From positions 31,867,948-31,931,947 of the forward strand of contig CM044326.1 in assembly GCA_024291935.2 (NCBI GenBank): a stretch of DNA of 64,000 nt, in the 5' to 3' direction. Within the stretch, counting starts at the first letter, position 1; the number at the start of each line of letters is the position of its first letter. The stretch is from Okapia johnstoni. Taxonomy: Eukaryota > Chordata > Mammalia > Artiodactyla > Giraffidae. Both the position numbers and the translations under genes were made by a program. Below the pieces are notes generated by a model. It saw only the letters and a list, made by a program, of their open reading frames with translations, searched no databases and was not told where the DNA came from. Shown piece by piece: positions 33,015-43,920 of the stretch.

Positions 33015-33675
33015 GTGTGGTAGGTGAATAATGCCTCCAGGGGGAGCCCCTCCTGATCCCCAGAACCCGTGACTGTGACCCCTTACAAAGCAAAAGGAAC
33101 TTTTGTTCTTTAGTTGCTAAGTCGTGTCTGACTCTTTGCCACCCCATGGACTGTTGCCCGCCAGGCTCCTCTGTCTGTGGGATTGCCCCAGGCAAGAATA
33201 CTGGAGTGGGTTGCCATTTCCTTCTCCAGGGGATCTTCCCGACCCAGGGATCAAACCCGAGTCTCCTGCATTGGCAGGTAGGTTCTTTACTGTTAAGTCA
33301 CCAGGGAAGCCCCAGAAGGAATTTCACAGACATGATTATGTTACGCCTCTTGTGATGGGGAGATAGTCCTAGGTTACATCGTTGTAATAGACAAGGGTCC
33401 TTACAAGAGGGAGGGAGGGAGGAGGGTCAGAGTCTGAAAGAGAAGGTGGCAAGATGGAAGCAAAGGTCAGAGTGACGCAGGCCTATGAACCAAGGAATGC
33501 AGATGGCCTTTGGAGCTGAAAAAGGCCAGGACATGGATCTGCCCCAGAACAGACCTCTAGAAGGAACACAACTCTGCCGACACCTGGAACTGTAGGGAAT
33601 AAATGAGAGTTGGTGTAAGCCACTACGTGTGTGTGTGTGTGTATTTGTGACAGCAGCCGTAGGAAGCTAATACAC
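33015..33675 (+). repeat. ancient interspersed repeat, interrupted by Bov-tA
   Basis: Two halves (33015-33102 and 33314-33675) read as one widely dispersed mammalian repeat: GATCCCCAGAACCCGTGACT early, GGGTCCTTACAAGAGGGAGG in the middle, and CACCTGGAACTGTAGGGAAT, AAATGAGAG, AAGCTAATACA near the end. I could not name the subfamily. A (GT)n tract interrupts it near 33627-33642. Confidence 0.6.
33103..33313 (-). repeat. Bov-tA SINE
   Basis: Complete minus-strand copy, from AGTTGCTAAGTCGTGTCTGA to the tRNA-like head CACCAGGGAAGCCCC. Flanking AAGGAACTT and AAGGAATTT look like a target-site duplication. Confidence 0.93.
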
Positions 33676-36600
33676 CCGGCTGACCCCTGGCTACCCTGCT
33701 CAGGAGGTGCTGTCTTGGGGGAGCCAAGACTCAGAGAGGCAGCAGGCATGACCTTGACATTGGTGCCCTGGATGCAGGAGTGGGTGGGGGAAGCCCAGGT
33801 AGCTGACAGCTGGCCCCTGACTCCTCAGGCCAGCATCTGGGCCAGCACAACCTGGGGCAGGAGCTGAGGGCCTGCCCTCCAGATGGGCGGGCAGGGCAGG
33901 GCAGGCAGCTTTTGAAGTTTAAATGGCTTTGTATGCTGGAGGACACTGGTTAGAGGGGCCAGGTCCCCATGAAAGTGAGAATAATGGGGTCACAAGCCAT
34001 GGTGCCCCACGGTGCAGTGTGCAAGAGAAAGCCCACACGGGCTCCCTTCCTGACCCCTTGGTCCATCCCTGAGCCCCGGCCCTGCTGAATGGTGCAGACT
34101 GGGGTAGGGGGAGCTTCTCTTCTGCCATTGCCCAGCCAAGCCTTCCCTGACCCAGCCCCAGGAAGAAGGGGCCAGCCTCTACTCCACCTGGAGCCCTGCA
34201 GGATCCTAGCATTTCTGAGCATCACCTGATGAGCCATGGGGAAGGGTCTCTTGCTTCAGGAAGCACCCTGAGTCCTTGGGGTGAGTCAAGGAGGACACCC
34301 CTCCCCAAGCCTGGAGCGGGCACTCAGCCTGCAGTTAGAGGCCAGGGGCCGGCAGACATGGAGCCCTTCCCGACCTCCTCTGTGCGAGGACTGGGTGGGA
34401 GGGCTGACAGCGGTGGAGGAAGTCCCAAGGCCCACACTATGCAGTTATGCCCCTCCAGCTGGGCTAGGGCAGGGACACCAGCCAAGCTATTTTTGATAAT
34501 ACTGCTGCGGCGGCTGCAAGGAGGCATCAATCATTGATGCTCTGGACATCCCTGCCTGCCTGGAGAGGCACGGAGAGCAGCCAGCCAGGTGGGTGGGGCA
34601 GGCTGCGGGCTCTGCTGAGGACCTAGGGCCTAGGGGGCTCTGGCTGGCAGCCCTGGGCTCCTCACCCTTGGCCCCACCAGTGCCCTGCCTCGCCAGCCCC
34701 AGTACCTCGGGACCCGGTGTGACGTCCCTGACCGGCGGGCTAGGGCTGGGGTGTGGCCCCAGTTCCCTGGCACGATGGTCCTAGGGAGGAGGTGAGCCTG
34801 TGAGTGCCACATGACGGCCACCGCTGGCCCCTGTAGGGTGACCCTCAGAAGTGGTGCGGGGCCTGTGTGTGCCAGCGTGGCTGTGGGTCGGCCCATATCT
34901 CCACACTCTGGTCGGGGTGGGTAGCTATTTCTGAGCCATGCCTAGCTGCTGTGGCCTTCCCCAGTGGGGCGTCTGTGTCCAGAGGGGCACCGCAGGATGG
35001 GGCTGGAGCGGAGCCTGACGGCGGGAGCTCCTGGCTGCCAGGGCTCCATGGCAGGTCCTGGCCAAGCTGCAGCTGGGCTGTAGGGAGGGTGGAAGTGGGG
35101 CTCAGGTGGGCCTCATAGGTCCCACCTGTCCAGCTCTGTGACCCAGGGGCAAGGCTGGGACATCCAAGGCCTCCACAGGTGGGAGGAGGGGTGGGTGGGG
35201 GGAGGAAGGGCCCAGCCTGCTTGCCCCGGGGGCCAACTTGGGGGCCGTCTCCCTCTAGGCAGCTGAAGGCCGCCGCCTGTGGGGTCCACTGCCCAAGGGG
35301 CCACACCCTTCCAGAAATGAAATGGGCGTGCAGGAACCATGGTGGTACGTGGGGATGAGCGCAGCAGGTGATGCCTGCCCTCTGCCTCAGAGCAGGCAGC
35401 AGAGTGGCGTCAGCCCCTTGGGCTGGGGGCCCCTGCCTACCCTCATCCTGAATCTGGGGCCAGGAGCCAGTGCTCAGCCAACTCCCTGGCTGCAGAGCCA
35501 GGCAGGCCCCAGCAGGACAATGTAAGCCCGCTCAGCCCTCACCAAGGCCAAGGGCAGAAGAGGTCCCAGGGAGGGTCCCTGCTCCAGCTCCCCCCAGGCC
35601 CTGACCAGCCAGGATTCCTAGGGGGCACCCAATTGCACAAGGACTGTCCTGGCAGGGGCCAGAGGTGCCCGCCTCTGCTCTCCTTCAGTGGCCACATGAG
35701 ATCCCCTCCTTCTGGCTTCTGCTGACATGGGGAACCCCCTGGCCAACCCACCCAAGGCTCCAACCTCCCCTGCCCCCACAGCCCTGTGTGCAGCATGCTG
35801 GACCATCAGGATGTGTCACACGGGGTGAGGCCACTTCAGCTGGACGGGGTCTAAGGATCATGACTTATCAGAGGGGCAGGGGGACAGAAAGCTCACGCTG
35901 ACTGCAGATGGCCACTTGTTCCCAGGCTCCCAAGGCCAGAGTCAAACATACAGAGGAGAGGCAGCCTGAGACCCCTGACAGGCCCAAGCAGGTGCCAAGC
36001 ACACCCAGGAACACAGCTCTCTCCCTGTGCCCACGAGTGACTGATTCCCATCTGGACACAGCAGGGAAAGCTCTCTGGCCCCCGAGGAGTGCTGCTGGCC
36101 TGAGAGAAGACAGCAGGGCAGGGGGGGTGTGGCCTGAGCCACAGTGTCCCCACCTGAAGGGCACGGCAGTGCCCCATCGTGCCATAGGCTCGAGAGGCTG
36201 GAAACCGCCCAGGCCTCTTCCCGGCAATGATGAGCACGTCCATCTGACCCACTGCTGGAAGGCTGCCTGGCTGCAGCCTGGCTAACGGGAACACCAGGCA
36301 TGAGTCATCCCACGAGGCATCTCACCTGGGCCCGGCGGGCTGTGCACCCCCCGAGTGAGCTCAGGAGTGCATCGTGCGGTCTGTGTGTGCACGCCCCTGC
36401 GTGTGTCTGCTCTTGTTGTGCTCATCCCGGCACAGGGGCCCTTTGAACACGCTCCCAAGCATCTGTGTGTGTGCAGGAGGCGGGGGGGGGGGGGCGGTGA
36501 TGCCTGTCTTGGAGTGCATGGGGACAGATCCAAGTGGACCTGTGTCTGGGTACTGCTGTGAGTGTGTGTTATCTCACCTATGAGGGTCTGTGTGTCTGTG

Positions 36601-37595
36601 GCATGTGTGTGTCTATGCGTGTTTGTGTGTCTGTGTCAAGTCTGTGTGTCTGTGTGGTTGGGCCTCCCGTTTCAGCCTGGCCTCTTTCTGCCCCAAGAAA
36701 AGTTGCTGCATGTCTCATCTGTCCCGGTCCCGCCAGCCCCAGGCCAGGGCAGCCCCTGGGAATGGGGCCGTGCTCTCCTGGGTCTGCTCAGGCCCAGGCT
36801 CCACGCCCCTACCCCAGGAGACCCGCATGCCCCAAGGGGCCTTTCCTCCGTCTGCACAAGGCTGAGCCTCAGCTAATCCCTACTTCCATGGAAACATCTT
36901 TCCTGGGCCTCCCCACCCCCTGCCCTCGCCCCAAGACATGCCACCCAACTGAGAGCCCAGGCTCACCCTCCCCACTCGTCTTCACTGGGTCCCCTCTGCC
37001 CGCTTAAGGATCCTTCTCCCTCATCACACCCCCGCCCTGGTCCAGCTCCACCCTCCTGCAGGGCTCCTGACTTCCAACAGTGCACCCCACGGGACACCCC
37101 CGGGGCCGCCTCATAATCTTCCCACAGCCCCCAGGGCCCAGTCCTGCTGCCTTTGCCCCAGCAGCGCTGAGCCTAGGCTTGGGCGGGGTGAGCCAGCATC
37201 CGCCCTCTTACTCCCATACTCCGCACACACACTCCAGGGTCGCTTCGGTCCAGAGCCCTCTGCCCAGCTCCTGAAGTCCCAGCTTAGGCTGTCCGCGCGG
37301 AGCCTTCCAGGCCCGCTCCCCGCTCACTCCCACCGTTGCACCATGTCACCTCTGGCAGCGCACATCTCCAGACCGGGGGCCCCCAGGACAGGGCTAGTGG
37401 GGTCAAGCCGCAGGCCATGGCCTCCTTGGACCCCCACTACCCCTAGGCCCTCGTCCGGCGTGGTCCGCTCCCCAGTGTGTGACTGCAGTGTCAGTCCCCA
37501 GACTGGGAGACAAGACTGCGGCGAGCAGGTCAAGTCCGGGAGTCTGGCGCAGCGTCCCGGGACCCCTCGCTTGGCAGGGACCCAAAGTCAACACT
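33676..37595. other. CLBA1-AHNAK2 intergenic region
   Basis: No gene recognised. Contains a palindromic motif at 34524-34540, a G13 run at 36482-36494 and TGTGTCTG-type simple repeats at about 36580-36660. Reading frames are chance. Confidence 0.45.
34524..34540. promoter_or_regulatory. 17-bp palindrome with two ATCAAT (ONECUT/CUX-like) half-sites
   Basis: GCATCAATCATTGATGC is a perfect inverted repeat with 8-bp arms around one C. ATCAAT/ATTGAT is the core bound by ONECUT (HNF6) factors, and ATCAATCA also resembles a PBX-HOX site. Function is inference. Confidence 0.4.
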
Positions 37596-38130
37596 CTGAA
37601 AGGGCCTTTGAGGGCGCGGGGCGGGGCCAGGCTAGGGGCGGGGCTAGGCCGTAGCTGGGCCGGCGCGGAGTGTCTGCCTGTAGGTGGGAAACCCGCAGGG
37701 TCGGACCTGGGCGGGGCCAGCCCTGGAGGCGGGCCAGGGGCGGGCCTTAGGGGCGGGGCCTGGCTTGGACTGGTTCCCCTCTGGACGGGGGCGTGGCAAG
37801 TCCGTCAGGGGGCGGGGCCTTGAGGGCCGCAGCCAATGGGCTGAATGAGGACGGCGGCCCCACCCGCGCTCGCTCCGCAGCGGCTCGGCGCGGGCTGGGC
37901 GGGCCGGCGCGGGCTGGGCGGGCCGGGGCGGGCCGGGGCGGGGTCCGGGCGGTGGCGGGGCTGGGGACGCCGACACAGCCCGCAGTCTGCTGCCGGCCAC
38001 CAGCTGCAGCGCGGAGCTGCGGAGGCAGAGTGAGGCCCTCGCCCGGCCCCCGGGCCGCCCGCGCGCCGGAGCCGGGACCTGCGACTGGACGCGACGGGCC
38101 GCTGCGGGCCCGCACCGCCCGGCCGCCAAG
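37596..38130 (+). promoter_or_regulatory. AHNAK2: AHNAK2 CpG-island promoter and 5' UTR
   Basis: Dense GC boxes of the GGGGCGGGGC type (about 37634, 37750, 37806) in imperfect tandem, a CCAAT box at 37833-37837 (GCCAATGGG), tandem GGGCTGGGCGGGCC units at 37890-37940 and no TATA box. The ATG follows at 38131 in the context GCCGCCAAGATGT. The island continues to about 38380. Confidence 0.75.
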
Positions 38131-38185
38131 ATGTGCGACTGCTTCCACGTGATGCTGCCCACCTGGCCCGGAGCCCCCGGCAGCG
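38131..38185 (+). CDS. AHNAK2: AHNAK2 coding exon 1
   Basis: Encodes MCDCFHVMLPTWPGAPGS plus one base of the next codon, followed by the donor GTGCGC. This is the conserved AHNAK2 N terminus, in a CpG island and 16.3 kb before exon 2. 55 coding bases, leaving phase 1, which the first two bases of exon 2 complete to Val. Confidence 0.92.
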
Positions 38186-40054
38186 GTGCGCCTCCTCCCC
38201 GCCTGCAGCCCGCTCCCCTCGGGGCGGGTGGGCTCCCCGCCGGGTGCGCGCCGGGCGGGTCCTGGGGCGCGCAGTGCGGTTGGGCTGCGGCGCCCGCCGG
38301 GGTAGGGCCGCCTCTGGGACCGGCCCGCGGTCTCGAGCGCGTCTCTGCGCCTCGGGGGCTGCTCGGACCTCTGCTTCTCTGCCCCCGCGCTTCCCCTCTC
38401 CCCTGTCCCTGTCTGCTGGCCTCCCCTTTCTGTCCCTGCTGCTCATTTTGTTCCCCGAGTCGCCGATTCTTCCCTACTCTTCTGTCGCTCCTCGCCTCTC
38501 TGTCCCTCACTGTCCTGTCTGCACCTCCCTCTCTGCACCTCCCTGCTGTAGCCCTCTGGGACGTCGTGCTGTCCCTGGAGGCAGCCGCCTGGGGAGGGCT
38601 GCACGTGTGCGTGGAGTGAGACTACCATGAGTCACCAGACGGTGGGGACCTGCCGCCAGGACTGCCCTCTGATCTGTTCTGGGGAGAGCAGCCTAGGTTG
38701 ACCAGAAGTTAAGGTTCTTGGCTTTGGTCCAGAACTGTGGGGCCAGGCTGGACCAGTTCCAGCGTGTGGCTGCTGTGTGCTGGGTCACTGGGTGATGGCT
38801 GAGGTCTGGGACTTGGTGAGGGGCCTGAGTGAGATCAGAGCTCAGGCACAGGGTCCCCTAGTGCTGGGCAAGGGAAAGTGCCTCCCTCTGTGCCTCTGGC
38901 CACAGGATGAGAACCGGGTGCTCAGACTGTCTGTCATCTGTCTGTCCCTGCACTGGGCCTACTTTCAGGGCCTGGGTGTCTCAGCAGTGTGGAGGGCAGG
39001 GTCGGGTGGGGCAGGGACAGTCCTTCCAGCTCCGAGTCAGTCATGCCGCAGCCTGGCCACACCCAGGACACCTGGCCAGCTGCAGCAAGGGGGGCTGGGG
39101 CCACACTGCATTGGCACAGGCGAAACCCCACTCCCTGGGGAAGCAAGCTTGATGGTGATGATGGTGGCAGTGCTAATGTGGAGAGGGTGGGGCACCCCTC
39201 CAGCTGCAACAGGAGCCGCCGTGGTCCCTCCTATTGTCCATTTGTCTGGCTGGCACTGAAGCCCAGCTCACCTCCTGTGTGGGCTTCCCTTGCCCAACTG
39301 AGAATCCCACCCCACTTCTCCCTGGACGGCCAACAGGAGGATGATGGGCTCCCAGCCCCCTCCTCATGACTGCGGTGGGCCTGGCCCACACCTCTGGGAC
39401 TCCACTGCATTCCAGGCACAGAAGGGCCCAAAGGACATGGAACCATTGCTCTGCCTTCCACACCGGCCTCCTCCTTGCTCACGAGCTGCCTGGAGACTCC
39501 TAAGCTGCAGGGTCGGCCTTCTTATCTACCCTCCTATCTCACAGAGGCCTATGCTGAGCCCCTCCCCAGCTGAGGCCCTCATTCTCACTTTGACCTGTGC
39601 TTCTTTGGCCTCTTGGACAGTTCCTCCTTGTGTCCAGCCAGAAAAACCAACCCCTCTTAGGGAAAAAGACTTGCTGGGTCAGAGGCCCTGCGAGTTGTCC
39701 AACATGCAGATTCTCAGACCCTCTCCATCCTTCAGAGGAGGCCAGAGAACACGCATGCTTAGGGCTTCAGTCCAGGCATTGTCCAGCTGCAGTTCCCTCC
39801 TAGCAGGCCACAGGCGGGCAGACCCTCCCCGTCCCTTGTCTTTCTACCCAGTCCAAAGCTTTCCCCTCCTGAACCAGCTACTCCAGGTTCTCTGAAGGCC
39901 CGTCTCAGAGCCTGTGCCCCAGCCAGGGGATGGGAGCTGTGTCAGGTCCAACCTGCACGCGGAAGCTGCCCTCTGCTGGCTGTGTTGGGAACACACCAGT
40001 GCAGGGATCCGCCCAGCTTTACTGCGGGCACGCAGGGCTGAGTAGCACTCACCC

Positions 40055-40172
40055 ACTCACCCACTCCAGTATCCTTGCCTGGAGAATCCCATGGACAGAG
40101 GAGCCTGGCGGGCTACAGTCCAGGGGGTTGCAAAGAGTTGGACACGGCTGAGCGACTCTCACTCACTCACAC
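40055..40172 (+). repeat. Bov-tA/Bov-A body fragment
   Basis: CTCCAGTATCCTTGCCTGGA, CATGGACAGAGGAGCCTGGC, GGGCTACAGTCCAGGGGGTT and GGACACGGCTGAGCGACTCT are the 3' part of the element. Confidence 0.9.
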
Positions 40173-40366
40173 ACCCCCACCCCACTACTGTCTTCCTGGG
40201 GACTCCCCCTGCTCCTCCCAGGTGCACCGGCCTTCTGCAGGCACCAACCACGTCACCCGGGGTGCTTCCCCCACCTCCAGCCTTCCTCTCCCAGGGACAG
40301 CTGGTTCCTTCCTGAGGCAGAGCTGGGTCCTGGGCAGCTAGACAGGGGTCTCCCTGACATGCCTGC

Positions 40367-40582
40367 ATGCTCAGTCGCCCAGTCGTGTCCCACTCTTTAC
40401 CACCCCGTGGACTGTAGCCTGCCAGGCTCCTCTGTCCATGGGATTCTCTAGGCAAGAGTACTGGAGTGGGTTGCCATTTCCTCCTCCAGGGGATCTTCCC
40501 GCCCCAGGGATCAAACCCAGGTCTCCTGCAGCTCCTGCCTTGTCAGGTGGATTCTTTACCACTGAGCCACCTGGGAAGCCCC
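40367..40582 (-). repeat. Bov-tA SINE, complete
   Basis: Minus-strand copy running from CTCAGTCGCCCAGTCGTGTC to ACTGAGCCACCTGGGAAGCC, in inverted orientation to the copy 195 bp upstream. Confidence 0.93.
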
Positions 40583-41547
40583 AGCTCCCAGGCTTGGTTT
40601 GTGGCCCCTCCCGCACCTCCCCTCAGAAGCCCCCACAAGGGCAAGAGAGCCCCAGGAGCTGGTGACAGCATGAGGGGTCTGGGTGGTCTCTCCCTGGCAG
40701 GGGCCATGGCAACCCTGGGGCCTTTCGGTGTGCCATGCGGTGTCAGGCGTCCCCTCTGAGGGCCTCTGCACGGCCCTGGGCTCTGGGCCCTGGGCTGGGT
40801 CTCAAATCTGTGGACGGGAGTGGCCACAGCTGCTCAGGCGGGGCAGAGAGGTGTGGCCAGGGAGGCCCAGGGCTGCCCCCGTGAGCGGTCAGAACAGGCG
40901 GCTTTGCCTGGTTCTCCACACCAGTGGAGACGGAGCCACGGAGTCTTGGAGCATCCTGGGTGGGGGTCTGGACCTTCCCGGCACTTTAATGAGATTCTGA
41001 AAGCCACCCCTGGTGATGGTATGTGTGTGTGTCCCTGACAACACCCCCGCTTCTTGTGGAGAGACAAGCTGGACAGCCTGGCTCCTGCCCCAAGGCCCCT
41101 CAGGAAGTGGGGCAGGGCCCAGGCGTGGACAGGAGGGTCCAGTGCCCCCAAACCACCTGCCTCCCGCTATGCGCCCACTCCACCTGGGGCTCACCGTGGC
41201 TGGGCCTGTATCAGGAATGCCGTGATGCCCTTCTTCCCTCTGGCTAAGCGCTTCCATTCGGGCCCAGCCAGGGGCTGCCTCTTCCAGGAAGCCCCCTGAA
41301 TTGTTCTTCAGACTCTGACCGTCTCTGAATCTTCTGTGATTGCCTTTGCAGACGGGCTCTGTGTTTCTGGTCCAGCCTGGGGCTGGTTTGCCTGGGGATG
41401 GGGAAGTGGAGGTGCGAGGGAGGAGAACCCCAGACAGGGGAGTGGGGCCTGGGCCATCTGGGGCCCCCACCACCCACTTCAGGGGTGAAAAGCCCAGATT
41501 TCCCTGGCTTGGTCCTCTGCCTGGATGGGAGCAGGAGGTGGTGGTTT

Positions 41548-41713
41548 AGTCTCTCAGTCGTGTCGGACTTTTGCAACCTCGTGGACTGTAGCCTGCCAGC
41601 CTCCTCTGTCCATAGAATTCTCCAGGCAAGAACACTGGAGTGGGTTGCCATTTCCTCCTCCAGGGGATCTTCCCGACCCAGGGATCGAACCCGGGTCTCC
41701 TGCACTGCAGGGG
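41548..41713 (-). repeat. Bov-tA SINE, lacking the tRNA-like head end
   Basis: TCTCAGTCGTGTCGGACTTT, GCAAGAACACTGGAGTGGGT, GGATCGAACCCGGGTCTCCT and CACTGCAGG; the element stops before the box-A-like end. Confidence 0.9.
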
Positions 41714-43909
41714 ACAGGAGGAGGCAGACCCTATTCTTAGGACTACTGTGAAGAGGGGTTGCCTGTCCACTCATCTGTCCATCTGCGCATCCCAGGGGCC
41801 CTGGGCCTCAGGTGTTCACAGGTTGGGGAGCAGGGGTGTTTATTGAGCAGATGAGACAGGAAGGACTTCTGCCACCAGTGTCCCCTCGGTCCCCAGGGAA
41901 GTCAGGGAGGGCTTCCAGGAGGAAGGGCCACCTGATGGGGAGAGCCTGGAGAGCATGTTGATCGGGGAGCAGCAAGCAGCTTAATGGGGTGGGTCTGGGG
42001 TGGGGCAGGGATTAAGGCTGTTAGGAGGAAGGGCTGTGTTCCAAGGGCCGATGGGAGTCCCAGAGGGTTTCAGGGCAGGTCCCACGGGAAGGGATGAGGC
42101 CCGGCAAGATGCAGGGGGGGCAGCGGAGGAGCCGAGGATGGGGGGGAGGCTGTGGATGGGACGCCCTCGGGGACGCCCTTGCAGAGCCAGCCGCCCACCC
42201 CGGAGCCCCTCCCCACTCTTGGCCAGCCCAGTCACTCAGGAGCCTCAGGGGCATCGCCAGGCCCCCCCGTCCTCCAGGTTTCCCCAGTTTTTCTGTTTTG
42301 GGGGCACAAGCTGCTGGGGCTAAAGGGCCGCCTCACTGGGGTAAATATTTAAGTCAGAAGCACTTTCTAAAATGGAAAGATGGAGCCGGGCCCAGGAGGC
42401 CTGAGGGCCGGGGCGGGGTGGGCGGTGGCACGGCCGAGCCCACTGCTTGCCTGGTTCCTACCCTGCGGGGGGCTGGAGGGGCCCCCGTGTGGGCACAGGC
42501 GGGTGAGGGGCCGTGCTGGGCCCCCTCCCCCGAGAGCCCTGTGGGAAGGACTCTGCCGGTGCCTCCCGCCCAGGGCGGGCTCCCCGCCGCCACCGGCAGA
42601 GGCTGACTCCCCACCTCCTTGGCTGGTGAGCCACCAGGAGCCCTGGGAAGGATCCCAGCTGGGCTCCTGCCTGGACACAGCACCGGATGTGGGTGCCCAC
42701 TGCCGAGAGGATGGCCAGGGCTCGGCGCGGGGCGGGCCGGGGCCGGGACGCCTGCAGCCGGTGTCTTTGTCCGGGCCCCCCGCCATGGCAGCTCAGCCCC
42801 ATGGGCCGCTGTCGGTGCGGGTAGGCGGCCCTGCAGGCTGGGCCCCCCTGGGCCAGGGCAGGGCTTCTGTGTTTGGGGCTCGAGCCCTGGCTGGCCTCCC
42901 ACCCCATGCAGCCGGTGGGCCACCTGCACTGGCTCCGGGTGGCCTCCTCCATACCGCCTTGACCCGGCTGATGCCCTTGTTCCCAGGAGCCACCAACCTT
43001 GCCAGGCCCAGCTCAGGCGGGAAGGAGGTGGCCTCCCACTGGGCGCTCGGCTGCAGGACCCCTCAGGCGGCTCCCCACGCCCCGGGCAGGCCTTGCTCCT
43101 GGGACGCAGAAGGCACCCGTGGGCTCCTCTGACACAGCCCCCGAAAGGCCACGCTTGCCCCCGACCTCTTCATCAGCTGACTCGCTCTCAGCTGACCCCA
43201 GCCCTGCCCCACCCCTTCCCATGGGGCCTCCGAGGAAGAGCTCAGAGTCTGGGTGGCAGGGGTCGGCGGGCACGTGCCAGGCAGAGTGCATCCAGGCCTG
43301 GAGGTGCCCATGGGCCCTTCTGCTGGCCCTGCACCTGCCTGGCCACCTGGAGCCAGGGGACCGGCAGGTGGGGTCCCTGGGCGCCGAGGCGATGGCAGGT
43401 CCTCACTTGGCGTGCTTGTCTGCTGGGGAGCCAGGCACACCTCTCGGGACAGATGCCAGCCCAGAGGTGGGGTGCGGGGCAGCCCCCAGACTCTCGCCCC
43501 GACTGGGTCAGAGCAGTGCTGACCCAGAGCCCTTGCCCCTCCAGCTGGCTCCCTCCCTTCCCTCCCAGCACTGCAGCCGGCGCCCACCTCCCAGGGGCTG
43601 CTGGCGCTGGCCATTGGTGTACAGACCAGGGTCCACACCGGGAGGGGGCTGGGACTGAGCAAGCAGCAAGTGGCTGTGCTGGAGTCTGGGGAGGGCCTGT
43701 CACGGGGACGTGGGGGGACAGTGAGGCTGGAGGAGGCCTGGCACCGCAGGGGAGGTTAGGCTGCTCAGGCGCGGAGACTGGCCACGCTCTCGCAATGGTC
43801 CAGGGCAGGGCAGGTGGTGGGCGCGGCTTGACTGGCGTGGGGCACCCCGGATCTGGCAGGGAGGCGGCGGGGTGACCCTGCTCTGCACCAGCACCCCACC
43901 CTCCTGCCA

Positions 43910-43920
43910 GCTGAGTCAGC
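43910..43920. promoter_or_regulatory. MARE/AP-1-like palindrome
   Basis: GCTGAGTCAGC is a perfect 11-bp palindrome matching the core of the MAF recognition element and containing an AP-1 site TGAGTCA. It lies in AHNAK2 intron 1. Confidence 0.4.
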
